Source: an uncultured Clostridia bacterium
GTDB lineage: Bacteria > Bacillota > Clostridia > Christensenellales > UBA1242
DNA length: 26,797 nucleotides
Assembly: GCA_944372715.1 (NCBI GenBank)
Contig: CALVZZ010000015.1
Span: 1 to 26,797 of the forward strand
Direction of reading: 5' to 3'
Every line of letters starts with the position of its first letter. The stretch's first letter is position 1. A program made the position numbers and the translations under genes. The notes below the pieces were generated by a model that searched no databases, was not told the origin of the DNA, and was given only the letters and a program-made list of their open reading frames with translations. Positions 7,216 to 15,310 of this stretch are shown piece by piece.

Positions 7216-7494
7216 GTGAAAAGTCTTTCAGATTTTGGTGATGAAAAAATTGAAAAAGAAAAAACATCTATAAATCAAAACTTTGATGAAGAAGAAATAA
7301 AAAGTGTTTATGAAAAATATAAGGATTTACCAGAAGATGAGTTATTGAAAACATTGTTTATAGAAGTAGAAAATCAAAAAAGCAAGGGGACATTTAATTA
7401 TGAAAATCTTGCGAGTTTAGTTAATAGTATGGCACCAATGCTTTCAAAAGAACAACTTTCAAATATTAATGCTCTTTTAGAAAAAATTAAGTAA
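7216..7494 (+). CDS. Small acidic hypothetical protein
   Basis: I do not recognise this 92-residue protein. It is acidic, predicted mostly helical, and has no signal peptide or membrane segment. The centre reads KYKDLPEDELLKTLF and the end is a leucine-rich helix pair around NSMAPMLSKEQL. It starts with GTG at 7216, supported by a strong AAAGGAG Shine-Dalgarno at 7202-7208. It is followed after 16 nt by the subtilase gene, so the two are likely in one transcript. It is divergent from the Asn-rich gene across the palindrome. A cytosolic partner or regulator of the protease is possible, but nothing in the sequence proves it. Confidence 0.7.
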   Translation: MKSLSDFGDEKIEKEKTSINQNFDEEEIKSVYEKYKDLPEDELLKTLFIEVENQKSKGTFNYENLASLVNSMAPMLSKEQLSNINALLEKIK

Positions 7495-7510
7495 AAGTTG
7501 TGGGTGGCAA

Positions 7511-8656
7511 ATGATAAATAAAAAAATTGATTGTGAACTAAAAAAAATAATAGCTCTTGAAGATTTTGAAAGGAATATTGAATGTTTAATTTATCTTTCA
7601 AATTATCAATTTGCTTTAAAAAAAATTAAAGAATCGGGATTTAAAATTGTAAAAGAATTTCCCTTTATTAATGCTGTAAGCATTAAAACGCCAATTAGAT
7701 ATTTAAATAAATTGTCTAGCAAAAATTATGTTCAATATATTTCAAGTCAAAGCAAAGTTGAAGCTTTAATGCACATAGCTAGAAAAGTGTTAAAAATTAA
7801 TAAATTTGATGGTGGAAACAATGTTTCAATAGCATACATCGATACAGGAATTTCTCCACATCCTGATTTTAAAATTGTTAGAAATAGAATTATAAAATTT
7901 GTTGATTTAATTAATAACAGAACTTATCCTTACGACGACAATGGACACGGAACGTTTGTTGCTGGTGTGGGGTCGGGGAACGGGCTCATATCTGCTGGCA
8001 AATTTAAAGGCATTGCACCAAATTCTAATATAGTTTCCATAAAAGCTTTAGATAAGAATGGGGAAGCAAATGCAACAAAAATTTTAGAAGGAATGCAATG
8101 GATTTATGACAACTATAAAAAATATGATATTAAAGTTGTTTGTATGAGTTTTGGGAGTGACCCACTAGGATATAATGATCCTATAATGAAAGGTGCTGAA
8201 ACATTATGGAAAAACGGAATAGTTGTAGTTTCTGCAGCAGGTAATAGTGGGCCGGATTATCAAACAATTAAAAGCCCTGGCGTTAGTCCTAAAATTATAA
8301 CAGTTGGGGGTATGAATGATAATAGATTTGATGAAGAGTTTAAGGAAGAGTTTTATGAAATTGCAAAATTTTCTTCTAGGGGACCTGCATTAAATAGGTA
8401 CAAACCGGATATTGTTGCGCCATCGGTTGATATTAATTCTTGTTCTAATGAATTAGGTTATACAAAGCTTAGTGGTACTAGTGTTGCAACTCCTATGATA
8501 GCTGGATTATGTGCTTTGGCATTTGAAAAGAACAAAATGTTAAGACCTGATAACATAAAAAAAGCACTAATTTATAGTGCTAATGGAATAACATATAATA
8601 AAAATATTGAAGGTTTCGGGTTGCCAGACGCAGAAAAATTTTTAAGTTTTATTTAG
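7511..8656 (+). CDS. Subtilisin-like (S8) serine protease, intracellular AprX-like type
   Basis: The S8 catalytic set is complete: Asp111 in IAYIDTGIS, His146 in NGHGTFVAG, the oxyanion Asn245 in SAAGNSGP, and Ser324 in SGTSVATPM. The first 95 or so residues lack a signal peptide and look like an inhibitory I9-type prodomain, ending before the catalytic domain. At 381 residues with no extra C-terminal domains it resembles cytosolic AprX-like subtilases, so it probably acts inside the cell or mother cell. The ATG has only a weak GGGTGG ribosome binding site four bases upstream. The 3' end overlaps the convergent murG by 8 nt. The substrate is unknown. Confidence 0.92.
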   Translation: MINKKIDCELKKIIALEDFERNIECLIYLSNYQFALKKIKESGFKIVKEFPFINAVSIKTPIRYLNKLSSKNYVQYISSQSKVEALMHIARKVLKINKFDGGNNVSIAYIDTGISPHPDFKIVRNRIIKFVDLINNRTYPYDDNGHGTFVAGVGSGNGLISAGKFKGIAPNSNIVSIKALDKNGEANATKILEGMQWIYDNYKKYDIKVVCMSFGSDPLGYNDPIMKGAETLWKNGIVVVSAAGNSGPDYQTIKSPGVSPKIITVGGMNDNRFDEEFKEEFYEIAKFSSRGPALNRYKPDIVAPSVDINSCSNELGYTKLSGTSVATPMIAGLCALAFEKNKMLRPDNIKKALIYSANGITYNKNIEGFGLPDAEKFLSFI

Positions 8657-9701
8657 AGTTTAAATTTGCAAGTTCAATTATTTTATCTAATATAAGTTTG
8701 TTTGATGAAACTGAACTTTTGTTTTCCATATTCATTATGTACTTGTCTTTATTTATTGCTAAGTTGTCAAGTGCTTTTGTGAGAGTGTTAGGTGATAAAT
8801 CTTCTTCAAATAAAACACTAGCATAACCATATTTTTTAAAAGCATTAGCATTTTCAATTTGGTCACCCCTTGATTGCTCTTTGCTTAAAGGTATTAAAAG
8901 CATTGGTTTTTTTAAAGCTAAAATCTCAAAAATAGAATTTGCTCCTGCTCTTGATATGACATAGTCAGACATTGCAAAATAGTCCCAAATATTTTCAGCA
9001 AATTCAATTTGAAAATAGTTTGATTTTTTAATTTCTTTGCTATTATTTTTTCCTACAATGTGTATGATGTTGTAGTTTTTTAATTTGTCAATGCTTTTAA
9101 AAACTGTTTCATTTATTTTTTTTGAACCTAAACTTCCACCAAAAATCAAAATGGTTGGCTGTTTTTTTTCAAATTTGCATAAACAATTTATTTTATTTCC
9201 ACTAAAAATCTCTTGTCTTATTGGCGAACCAGTATATATACATTTATTGTTTTTACAAGTTTCTCTAAAACTCGTAAACATATAATTGCATTTTTTTAGT
9301 ATCAATTTGTTTGCCAAACCAAAACTATAATCACTTTCGTGGCTTATAATTTTAATTCCTAAACTTTTACCTGCAAAACATACAGGAACAGACACAAATC
9401 CACCTTTTGAAAAAATAATATCAGGTTTTATTTTTTTTAATATTTTTTTGCAACGACTTATTGAGCAAACAAGTTTAAACGGAATTAATAGGTTTTTAAA
9501 TGTTAATTTTCGTATAAATTTAACAGCTTCAATTTCTATAAATTCAACATCCTTAATCTTTGAAATAAGATTTTTTTCCATTCCGTTTTTAGTTCCAATA
9601 TAAACAATTCTTTTAAAATGTTTTTTTAGTTCTGGTATTAATGCTATATTGGTCATTATATGTCCAGCTGTTCCACCACCAGTTAATACTATCGTTTTCA
9701 T
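8649..9701 (-). CDS. murG: UDP-N-acetylglucosamine--N-acetylmuramyl-(pentapeptide) pyrophosphoryl-undecaprenol GlcNAc transferase
   Basis: MurG adds GlcNAc to lipid I to make lipid II on the inner face of the membrane. The N-terminal glycine-rich loop GGGTAGH is at residues 8-14. A second motif, SKGGFVSVPV, lies near residue 100. The C-terminal domain shows FGGSLGSKKIN and the UDP-GlcNAc site SRAGANSIFEIL. The 350-residue length is typical of GT28 enzymes. It lies alone here rather than in a division/cell-wall cluster, on the strand opposite to its neighbours. The start has no clear Shine-Dalgarno. Its stop overlaps the subtilase stop by 8 nt, leaving no room for a dedicated terminator. Confidence 0.94.
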   Translation of the reverse strand: MKTIVLTGGGTAGHIMTNIALIPELKKHFKRIVYIGTKNGMEKNLISKIKDVEFIEIEAVKFIRKLTFKNLLIPFKLVCSISRCKKILKKIKPDIIFSKGGFVSVPVCFAGKSLGIKIISHESDYSFGLANKLILKKCNYMFTSFRETCKNNKCIYTGSPIRQEIFSGNKINCLCKFEKKQPTILIFGGSLGSKKINETVFKSIDKLKNYNIIHIVGKNNSKEIKKSNYFQIEFAENIWDYFAMSDYVISRAGANSIFEILALKKPMLLIPLSKEQSRGDQIENANAFKKYGYASVLFEEDLSPNTLTKALDNLAINKDKYIMNMENKSSVSSNKLILDKIIELANLNSK

Positions 9702-9747
9702 AGTTATATTTTATGATTATGTTTTATTTTTATGCTTGTAAATAAAA

Positions 9748-9761
9748 TGTATAATTATACA
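9748..9761. promoter_or_regulatory. 14-bp perfect palindrome between murG and the topoisomerase operon
   Basis: The 170-nt divergent gap between murG and the topoisomerase genes contains the perfect palindrome TGTATAATTATACA. It carries TATAAT on both strands, so it could act as a -10 element for murG, as an operator, or both. No convincing -35 for murG was found. The site lies about 60 nt upstream of the separate sigma-A promoter for the topoisomerase genes. The surrounding DNA is very AT-rich, so chance is a serious alternative. Confidence 0.3.
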
Positions 9762-9819
9762 AATAATTGCATAAATAAAAAATTTATAAAACTTATATAT
9801 GTTTTTAGACTTTAATTTC

Positions 9820-9849
9820 TTGACAATAATTTTTTAAAATTGGTATACT
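9820..9849 (+). promoter_or_regulatory. Sigma-A promoter of the topoisomerase operon
   Basis: A consensus -35 TTGACA at 9820-9825 is followed after 18 nt by TATACT at 9844-9849, preceded by TGG, which makes an extended -10. Transcription should begin around 9856, leaving a very short leader before the ATG at 9872 and its AGAGG Shine-Dalgarno at 9862-9866. This is one of the clearest promoters in the window. Confidence 0.85.
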
Positions 9850-9871
9850 AAAATGTTTATAAGAGGTATTT

Positions 9872-11812
9872 ATGGCAAATTATGAGTCTAAGGATATTGT
9901 TGTTTTAGATGGATTAGATGCAGTTAGATTGCGTCCTGGAATGTATATTGGAACAACGGGGAATAAGGGTTTACATCACATTCTGTGGGAGATTGTTGAC
10001 AATGCTATTGATGAAATTTCTAATGGCTATGGTAATAAAATTACAATAACCTTAGAAAAGGATGGTTCAGTTACAGTTGAAGATAATGGAAGAGGTATAC
10101 CTGTTGATATACACCCAACAGAAAAAAAATCTGGTGTTGAAGTTGTTTTTACAAAACTTCACGCAGGGGGTAAATTTGACACGCATAATTATGGTTTTTC
10201 TGGTGGCTTGCACGGTGTGGGGGCTTCCGTAACAAATGCATTATCAGAATGGTTAAAAGTTACTGTATGTAAAGATAAGAAAAAATATTTTATGGAATTT
10301 AGAAGCTATGCTGATGAAAAAGGCAAAGTGCATAGTGGTGTTCCAATCTCTCCATTAACAGAAATTGGAATTGCTACAACTTCTGGAACAAAAGTACAAT
10401 TCTTACCAGACAAAAGAGTTTTTGAAGATATAAAGTTAAGTTATGATGTTATTTCAAGAAGAATAAAAGAATTAGCTTTTTTAAATAAAGGAATTATAAT
10501 ACAACTAATAGATAAAAATTCTGGTCAAGATCAAACATATTGTTACGAAGGTGGTTTAAAAGATTTTATTTCATATATAAATGAAGGTAAAACTACATTG
10601 TTTAATAAGCCCATTTATTTATCATCTGAAAGCAAAATCATAAAAATGGAAAGTGTCATTCAGTACACAGATTCTTATACTGAAAATTCATTTTCTTTTG
10701 TTAATAATATACCAACAACAGAAGGTGGAACTCACGAAACAGGGTTTAGAACAGGCTTTACAAAATTTATGAATGAGTTTGCTAGAACTAATGGATTATT
10801 AAAAGATAAGGAACAGAATTTTATTGGTGAAGATTTTAGAGAAGGAATAACAGTAATTCTTGCAATAAAAATGAATAATGTTCAATTTGAAGGACAAACA
10901 AAAACAAAACTTGGAAATCCAGAAGCAAAAACAGAAATTGAGACAATGGTGTACAGAGAACTCAGTAAGTTTTTTGAAATTAAGGATAATCAAAAAATTG
11001 CAGAAATCATCATAAATAAAGCAAAAGGTGCAGCTAAAAGCAGAGAAGCTGCAAAAAGAGCAAAAGAGCTAACAAGAGCAAAAAATTCAGTTGATAATTA
11101 TAATCTAGTTGGGAAGCTTGCAAGTTGTACAAGCAGAAAATCAGAATTGTCGGAATTATTTATAGTAGAAGGTGATAGTGCAGGTGGTAGTGCAAAGCAA
11201 GGACGAGACAGAAATTTTCAAGCAATTTTGCCATTAAGAGGAAAACCTTTAAATGCTGAAAAAAAGAGATTAGAACAGGTTTTAGCTAATGAAGAAATAA
11301 GAACAATAATAAGTGCTCTTGAAACAGGTATAAGTGAAGATTTTAATATTAAAAATTTAAGATATAATAAGGTTATAATACTTTCAGATGCTGATCAAGA
11401 TGGTGCGCATATAAGGGCAATTTTATTAACTTTCTTTTTTAGGTATATGAAGGAGTTAATTATAGACGGGCACGTGTTTATTGGTTTACCGCCTTTATAT
11501 AAAATTCAAAAAGGTAACCAAATTGAGTATGTTTATTCTGATTATGAATTACCAGAAGCTATAAAAAGATTTGGTAAGAATTATCAAATACAAAGATATA
11601 AAGGTTTAGGCGAAATGAATCCTGAACAGCTTTGGGAAACGACAATGGATCCAGCAAAAAGATCTTTAGTTAGAGTTACAATTGAAGATGCAACAGAGGC
11701 AGAAAAAATGGTTACTACTTGGATGGGTGATAATATTGAGGCGAGAAAATCTTATATAAATGAACACGCAAATTTCAATAGAGAAGATACATTTTTAGAA
11801 GAAATAAAATAG
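9872..11812 (+). CDS. parE: Type IIA topoisomerase ATPase subunit, probably topoisomerase IV subunit B
   Basis: This is the ATPase/TOPRIM subunit of a type IIA topoisomerase, which uses ATP to pass one DNA duplex through another. The GHKL ATPase motifs are Glu40/Asn44 (EIVDNAIDE), Asp71 with GRGIP, and GGLHGVGAS. The TOPRIM domain shows EGDSAGG near residue 434 and SDADQDGAH near residue 506. The C-terminal tail has YKGLGEMNPEQLWETTM. The 646-residue length suits GyrB or ParE of Gram-positive bacteria. ParE is preferred because FVNNI precedes the GGTHE motif, the PPLYK motif is preceded by GL rather than AQ, VTTWMGD is ParE-like, and the partner lacks a GyrA box. Some positions are GyrB-like, so the split is not absolute. 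Confidence 0.82.
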   Translation: MANYESKDIVVLDGLDAVRLRPGMYIGTTGNKGLHHILWEIVDNAIDEISNGYGNKITITLEKDGSVTVEDNGRGIPVDIHPTEKKSGVEVVFTKLHAGGKFDTHNYGFSGGLHGVGASVTNALSEWLKVTVCKDKKKYFMEFRSYADEKGKVHSGVPISPLTEIGIATTSGTKVQFLPDKRVFEDIKLSYDVISRRIKELAFLNKGIIIQLIDKNSGQDQTYCYEGGLKDFISYINEGKTTLFNKPIYLSSESKIIKMESVIQYTDSYTENSFSFVNNIPTTEGGTHETGFRTGFTKFMNEFARTNGLLKDKEQNFIGEDFREGITVILAIKMNNVQFEGQTKTKLGNPEAKTEIETMVYRELSKFFEIKDNQKIAEIIINKAKGAAKSREAAKRAKELTRAKNSVDNYNLVGKLASCTSRKSELSELFIVEGDSAGGSAKQGRDRNFQAILPLRGKPLNAEKKRLEQVLANEEIRTIISALETGISEDFNIKNLRYNKVIILSDADQDGAHIRAILLTFFFRYMKELIIDGHVFIGLPPLYKIQKGNQIEYVYSDYELPEAIKRFGKNYQIQRYKGLGEMNPEQLWETTMDPAKRSLVRVTIEDATEAEKMVTTWMGDNIEARKSYINEHANFNREDTFLEEIK

Positions 11813-11821
11813 AGGTGCTTT

Positions 11822-14707
11822 TTGAAAGACGAAGAGTATGACGGCGAAATAAGTGGTGATGAGCTATTGCCGGGGCAAATGTGTTATGATGAACTTTTAT
11901 TTAATGATAACATCAATGTGAATAATATTGAAGAGAATGAAAATATAGTTTTGCAAAATCAAATTAATATTGATGAATTAGTTGTAGAGAAAACAAATAA
12001 TTTGATAGACAATAATTTTATTAAAAATGATGTTAATAAAGTTGAAAGTCAGTCAAGCAAAATAAAAGACGATGAGAGAAATACAAATACAATAGAAATA
12101 CAAAATTTAAACAATAAAGAAGAAATAGATTCTATTGAAAATGTTTTAGAGTATAGCGAAGAAAATAATATAGCAGAAAATGATGAAATTGAAAATAATA
12201 GTTATTCAAATATTAATTATAAAAATTTAACACCTAATAAAAAGAAGGGAAATATGTCAGATAGTCAAGAAAAAAATGATTCAGTTAAATTCAAACCATT
12301 TGATTATGAAGATGGTGTTATTGTTAAAACAATAAACGAAGTTTTACACGAATCAATGATTCCTTATACGGAACACGTTGTAATGGACAGAGCATTGCCA
12401 AGAGTTGAAGATGGACTTAAACCTGTTCAAAGACGTATTCTCTATTCAATGTTAGAACTAGGATTAACACCAGATAAGCAGTATAGAAAATCAGCTCGTA
12501 TAGTGGGTGATTGTATGGGTAAGTATCATCCACACGGTGATAGTTCAGTTTATGATGCAATGGTTCGTATGTCACAAGATTTTAGTTTAAGAGCTCCACT
12601 TGTTGATGGTCACGGAAATTTTGGTTCAGTTGACGGAGATAGTGCAGCTGCTATGAGATATACCGAAGCAAAATTAACTCCTCTTGCTATGGAACTTTTA
12701 AGAGATTTAGAAAAAGATACAGTTCATTGGAGCTTAAATTTTGATGATACAATTAAAGAACCTGATATGCTACCTGGAAGATTTCCTAATCTTTTAGTAA
12801 ATGGGGCTTCTGGTATTGCAGTTGGTGTGGCTACAAACATACCACCACACAATTTGGGTGAGGTTATAAATGGTGTTGTTGCTTACATCGACAACAATAA
12901 AATTTCATTAGATGAAATGATGAAATATATTCCAGCACCAGACTTTCCAACAGGTGGGACTATCATTTGTAATGAAGAATTAAAAACTGCTTACGAAACA
13001 GGTAAGGGTAAAATTGTACTAAGAGCAAAAGTAAAACTTGAAGAAGAAGGAGACAAGCAGAATTTAGTAATAACTGAAATTCCATATCAAGTTAATAAAG
13101 CATCACTGCTTCAAAAAATTGCTGAATTAAAGGCTGATGAAAACTCATTAGCATCATATATTGGTGAAATTCGTGACGAATCAGATAGAAATGGTATGCG
13201 TGCAGTTCTAAAAATCAAGAAAGGTGGAAATGCAGAAAAGATATTAGAGTATTTATTTAAAGTTACACAACTAGAAGTTTCGTTTGGCATTAATATGGTT
13301 GCAATTGCAAATGGCAAACCTAAACAACTTGGTCTACTAGATATTATAAGTTACTATGTTGAATATCAAAGAGAAATAATTGTTAGAAGAACAAAATTTG
13401 ACCTTGATGTTGCAAAGGATAGAGCACATATTGTAGAAGGTTTGCTGACTGCTATACGAAATATTGATGAAGTTGTTAAAATTATAAAAAAATCATCTAC
13501 TACAACAGAAGCAAAACAAAAATTAAAAGATAGGTTTAGCTTGTCAGAAAAACAGGCACAAGCTATTCTTGATATGAGATTGGCAAGACTTGTAAATTTA
13601 GAAATTACTAAACTTGAGCAAGAGTTAAAAGATTTAAAATTGCTTATTGAAAAATTAACAGCTATTTACAATTCAAAAAAACTTCAATATAATACGGTAA
13701 AAACTGAAATATTATCAATAAAAAATAAATTTTCAAATCCTAGAAGAAGTGATATTACAAAATTTAAAGGAAATGTTGAAAGAAAAATTGAACTAAAAGT
13801 TGAAAACGAAATTATTTCCAAAGATGTTGTTGTTACAATCTGTGCAGATAAATCTATAAAAAGTATACCTCTTAAAAATTATATGATGAGCACTAAGGAG
13901 TTAACACCAACATCTATGTTAAGTGATGTACATTTAACTGAATTGTTTACTGTTACAACTAATAAAGGCTTAATTTTTACAAATTTTGGTAATGTTTTAA
14001 AAATTGATTTTTCAGAAATTAATGAATGTAAATGGAAAGGAAAAGGTGTTCAGCTAAAATCAATAAATGCAAAGGTTTTAACTGATGAATATCCTATTTC
14101 AATAATAGAAATAAATGACAATTTAGAAAATGCTGAATTGCTATTTTATACAAAAAAAGGAATGGTAAAACTCAGTGCTTTGAAAGAGTGTATTGTTAAT
14201 AAATCATATTATCAGGCAATTAAGCTCAAAGAAGACGATATGCTTATAAATGTAGAAGTTAAAAATAGTGACTCATCTGTGTTAATGATAACGCATAAAG
14301 CTATGGGTTTACATTTTAAGTTGGATGATGTTCCTGTTATGGGAAGAGTTTCCGTTGGGGTAAAAGGTATAAATTTAGATGATAATGATTTTGTTATATT
14401 TGCTGGTCAAACGGAAAAAACCGGAGCTATTTCTGTACTTACTAGTGACGGATTTGGAAAGAAGGTTCCAATTGGCGAATATGAAAAAATGGCAAGGTAT
14501 AGAAAGGGATTAAGAGTTATACCATTAAATAATAATGCTAATTTGATTTATGCTTGTTTTAAAAAAGAGCCAAAGTCTATTGCTATCAGGAAAGAGTCAA
14601 GCATAGAACTCCTGAAAGATAAAAGCATAAATTATGATTCAAGAACATCTAAAGGAAAGCAACTTGTTAAATTCAAGTTTATTGAAGCATTTATTTATCA
14701 AGATTAA
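11822..14707 (+). CDS. parC: Type IIA topoisomerase DNA-cleavage subunit, probably topoisomerase IV subunit A, with N-terminal extension
   Basis: This is the breakage-reunion subunit that pairs with the gene just upstream. The core shows [19 protein letters not shown], the [13 protein letters not shown] segment, and RYTEAKL with the catalytic Tyr near residue 280. The C-terminal beta-pinwheel covers about residues 650-950. Where GyrA has QRRGGKG, this protein reads KWKGKGVQ, closer to ParC, so topoisomerase IV is favoured. The 961 residues exceed the usual 800-830 because the first 144 or so are Asn/Glu/Ile-rich and probably disordered. Two starts are possible: TTG at 11822 with AGAGGTG overlapping the parE stop, or ATG at 12254 with AAGGG, which would give a normal-length protein of 817 residues. 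Both may be used. Confidence 0.82.
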   Translation: MKDEEYDGEISGDELLPGQMCYDELLFNDNINVNNIEENENIVLQNQINIDELVVEKTNNLIDNNFIKNDVNKVESQSSKIKDDERNTNTIEIQNLNNKEEIDSIENVLEYSEENNIAENDEIENNSYSNINYKNLTPNKKKGNMSDSQEKNDSVKFKPFDYEDGVIVKTINEVLHESMIPYTEHVVMDRALPRVEDGLKPVQRRILYSMLELGLTPDKQYRKSARIVGDCMGKYHPHGDSSVYDAMVRMSQDFSLRAPLVDGHGNFGSVDGDSAAAMRYTEAKLTPLAMELLRDLEKDTVHWSLNFDDTIKEPDMLPGRFPNLLVNGASGIAVGVATNIPPHNLGEVINGVVAYIDNNKISLDEMMKYIPAPDFPTGGTIICNEELKTAYETGKGKIVLRAKVKLEEEGDKQNLVITEIPYQVNKASLLQKIAELKADENSLASYIGEIRDESDRNGMRAVLKIKKGGNAEKILEYLFKVTQLEVSFGINMVAIANGKPKQLGLLDIISYYVEYQREIIVRRTKFDLDVAKDRAHIVEGLLTAIRNIDEVVKIIKKSSTTTEAKQKLKDRFSLSEKQAQAILDMRLARLVNLEITKLEQELKDLKLLIEKLTAIYNSKKLQYNTVKTEILSIKNKFSNPRRSDITKFKGNVERKIELKVENEIISKDVVVTICADKSIKSIPLKNYMMSTKELTPTSMLSDVHLTELFTVTTNKGLIFTNFGNVLKIDFSEINECKWKGKGVQLKSINAKVLTDEYPISIIEINDNLENAELLFYTKKGMVKLSALKECIVNKSYYQAIKLKEDDMLINVEVKNSDSSVLMITHKAMGLHFKLDDVPVMGRVSVGVKGINLDDNDFVIFAGQTEKTGAISVLTSDGFGKKVPIGEYEKMARYRKGLRVIPLNNNANLIYACFKKEPKSIAIRKESSIELLKDKSINYDSRTSKGKQLVKFKFIEAFIYQD

Positions 14708-14746
14708 ACATATTTGCTAAATTGTATAAAAATTTTTATAAATATA

Positions 14747-14775
14747 TTGATTTTTAATTAATTAGGTGATATAAT
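14747..14775 (+). promoter_or_regulatory. Sigma-A promoter of the rimP-nusA-infB operon
   Basis: TTGATT at 14747-14752, a 17-nt spacer and a consensus TATAAT at 14770-14775 form a strong promoter; TGA just before the -10 adds an extended -10. Transcription should start about 14782. That leaves a leader of roughly 56 nt, including a GC-rich hairpin, before the rimP ATG at 14838. Confidence 0.85.
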
Positions 14776-14795
14776 AACAATGTTAGCAACTTTGG

Positions 14796-14816
14796 GAGTG
14801 GGCATTTTGCCCACTC
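14796..14816 (+). promoter_or_regulatory. Leader hairpin before rimP (attenuator-like)
   Basis: A perfect 8-bp stem, GAGTGGGC and GCCCACTC, closes a 5-nt ATTTT loop and is followed by TTAATTTT. It stands out in DNA that is otherwise very AT-rich. It lies only about 15 nt after the predicted transcription start and about 20 nt before rimP. Leader hairpins with attenuator or terminator character upstream of rimP/nusA have been described in Firmicutes (the rimP leader). The stem is strong but the T-run is interrupted, so it could be a leaky intrinsic terminator or a transcript-stabilising structure. Feedback by NusA is a possible function, by inference. Confidence 0.65.
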
Positions 14817-14837
14817 TTAATTTTAGAAAGGAGTTTT

Positions 14838-15299
14838 ATGGCAAGTAAAGTAGAATTGCTTTGTGAAGAAAATATTAAACCTATAATTGAAAAATTGGGA
14901 TATGATGTAATTGAAATTGAGTATGCAAAAAAAGTAGATGGTATGAATTTGACTTTTGTAATTGATAATGAAAATGGTATTAATTTAGAAGATTGTGAGA
15001 AAGTTCATAAAATAATAGATGAAAAACTTGATGAATTAAATCCAACTAATGATGTACCTTATATCTTGAATGTTAGTTCCGTAGGTATTGATAGACCTAT
15101 AAAAAATTATAAAGATTTTTTAAGAAATAAAGGTAAGCAAGTAGAATTAAAGTTGTTTACACCTTTTGAAGGTAAAAAAAGCTATATTGGCGAGTTAAAA
15201 AATTTTACTGATTCAGACATTGTTATTGTAGTTGACAGTGAAGAAAAAGTTTTTAGCAAAGAAAAAGTAGCGCAGGTTATACCTGTAATTAAATTTTAA
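14838..15299 (+). CDS. rimP: Ribosome maturation factor RimP
   Basis: RimP is a 30S assembly factor. The 153-residue length and the two-part layout fit the family: an alpha/beta N-terminal domain with the characteristic YDVIEIEY and INLEDCEKVHKIID segments, a conserved central NVSSVGIDRPIKNYKDF, and a C-terminal SH3-like domain from about residue 90. An AAAGGAG Shine-Dalgarno precedes the ATG. It is the first gene of the operon and is followed by nusA after 11 nt, the standard arrangement. Confidence 0.95.
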   Translation: MASKVELLCEENIKPIIEKLGYDVIEIEYAKKVDGMNLTFVIDNENGINLEDCEKVHKIIDEKLDELNPTNDVPYILNVSSVGIDRPIKNYKDFLRNKGKQVELKLFTPFEGKKSYIGELKNFTDSDIVIVVDSEEKVFSKEKVAQVIPVIKF

Positions 15300-15310
15300 G
15301 GAGATTAAAA

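Noticed and set aside
9702..9819. A tRNA or structured RNA in the largest intergenic gap
   Set aside because: No cloverleaf, GC-rich stem or T-loop sequence was found; only AT-rich DNA and one short palindrome.
9872..14707. Labelling the topoisomerase pair gyrB/gyrA
   Set aside because: The A subunit lacks the QRRGGKG GyrA box and the B subunit tail is ParE-like, so topoisomerase IV is the better reading. The uncertainty is stated in the entries.
14725..14740. Palindrome TATAAAAATTTTTATA after parC as a terminator
   Set aside because: It has no GC pairs, no loop and no T-run beyond its own arm. It is probably ordinary AT-rich sequence upstream of the rimP promoter.
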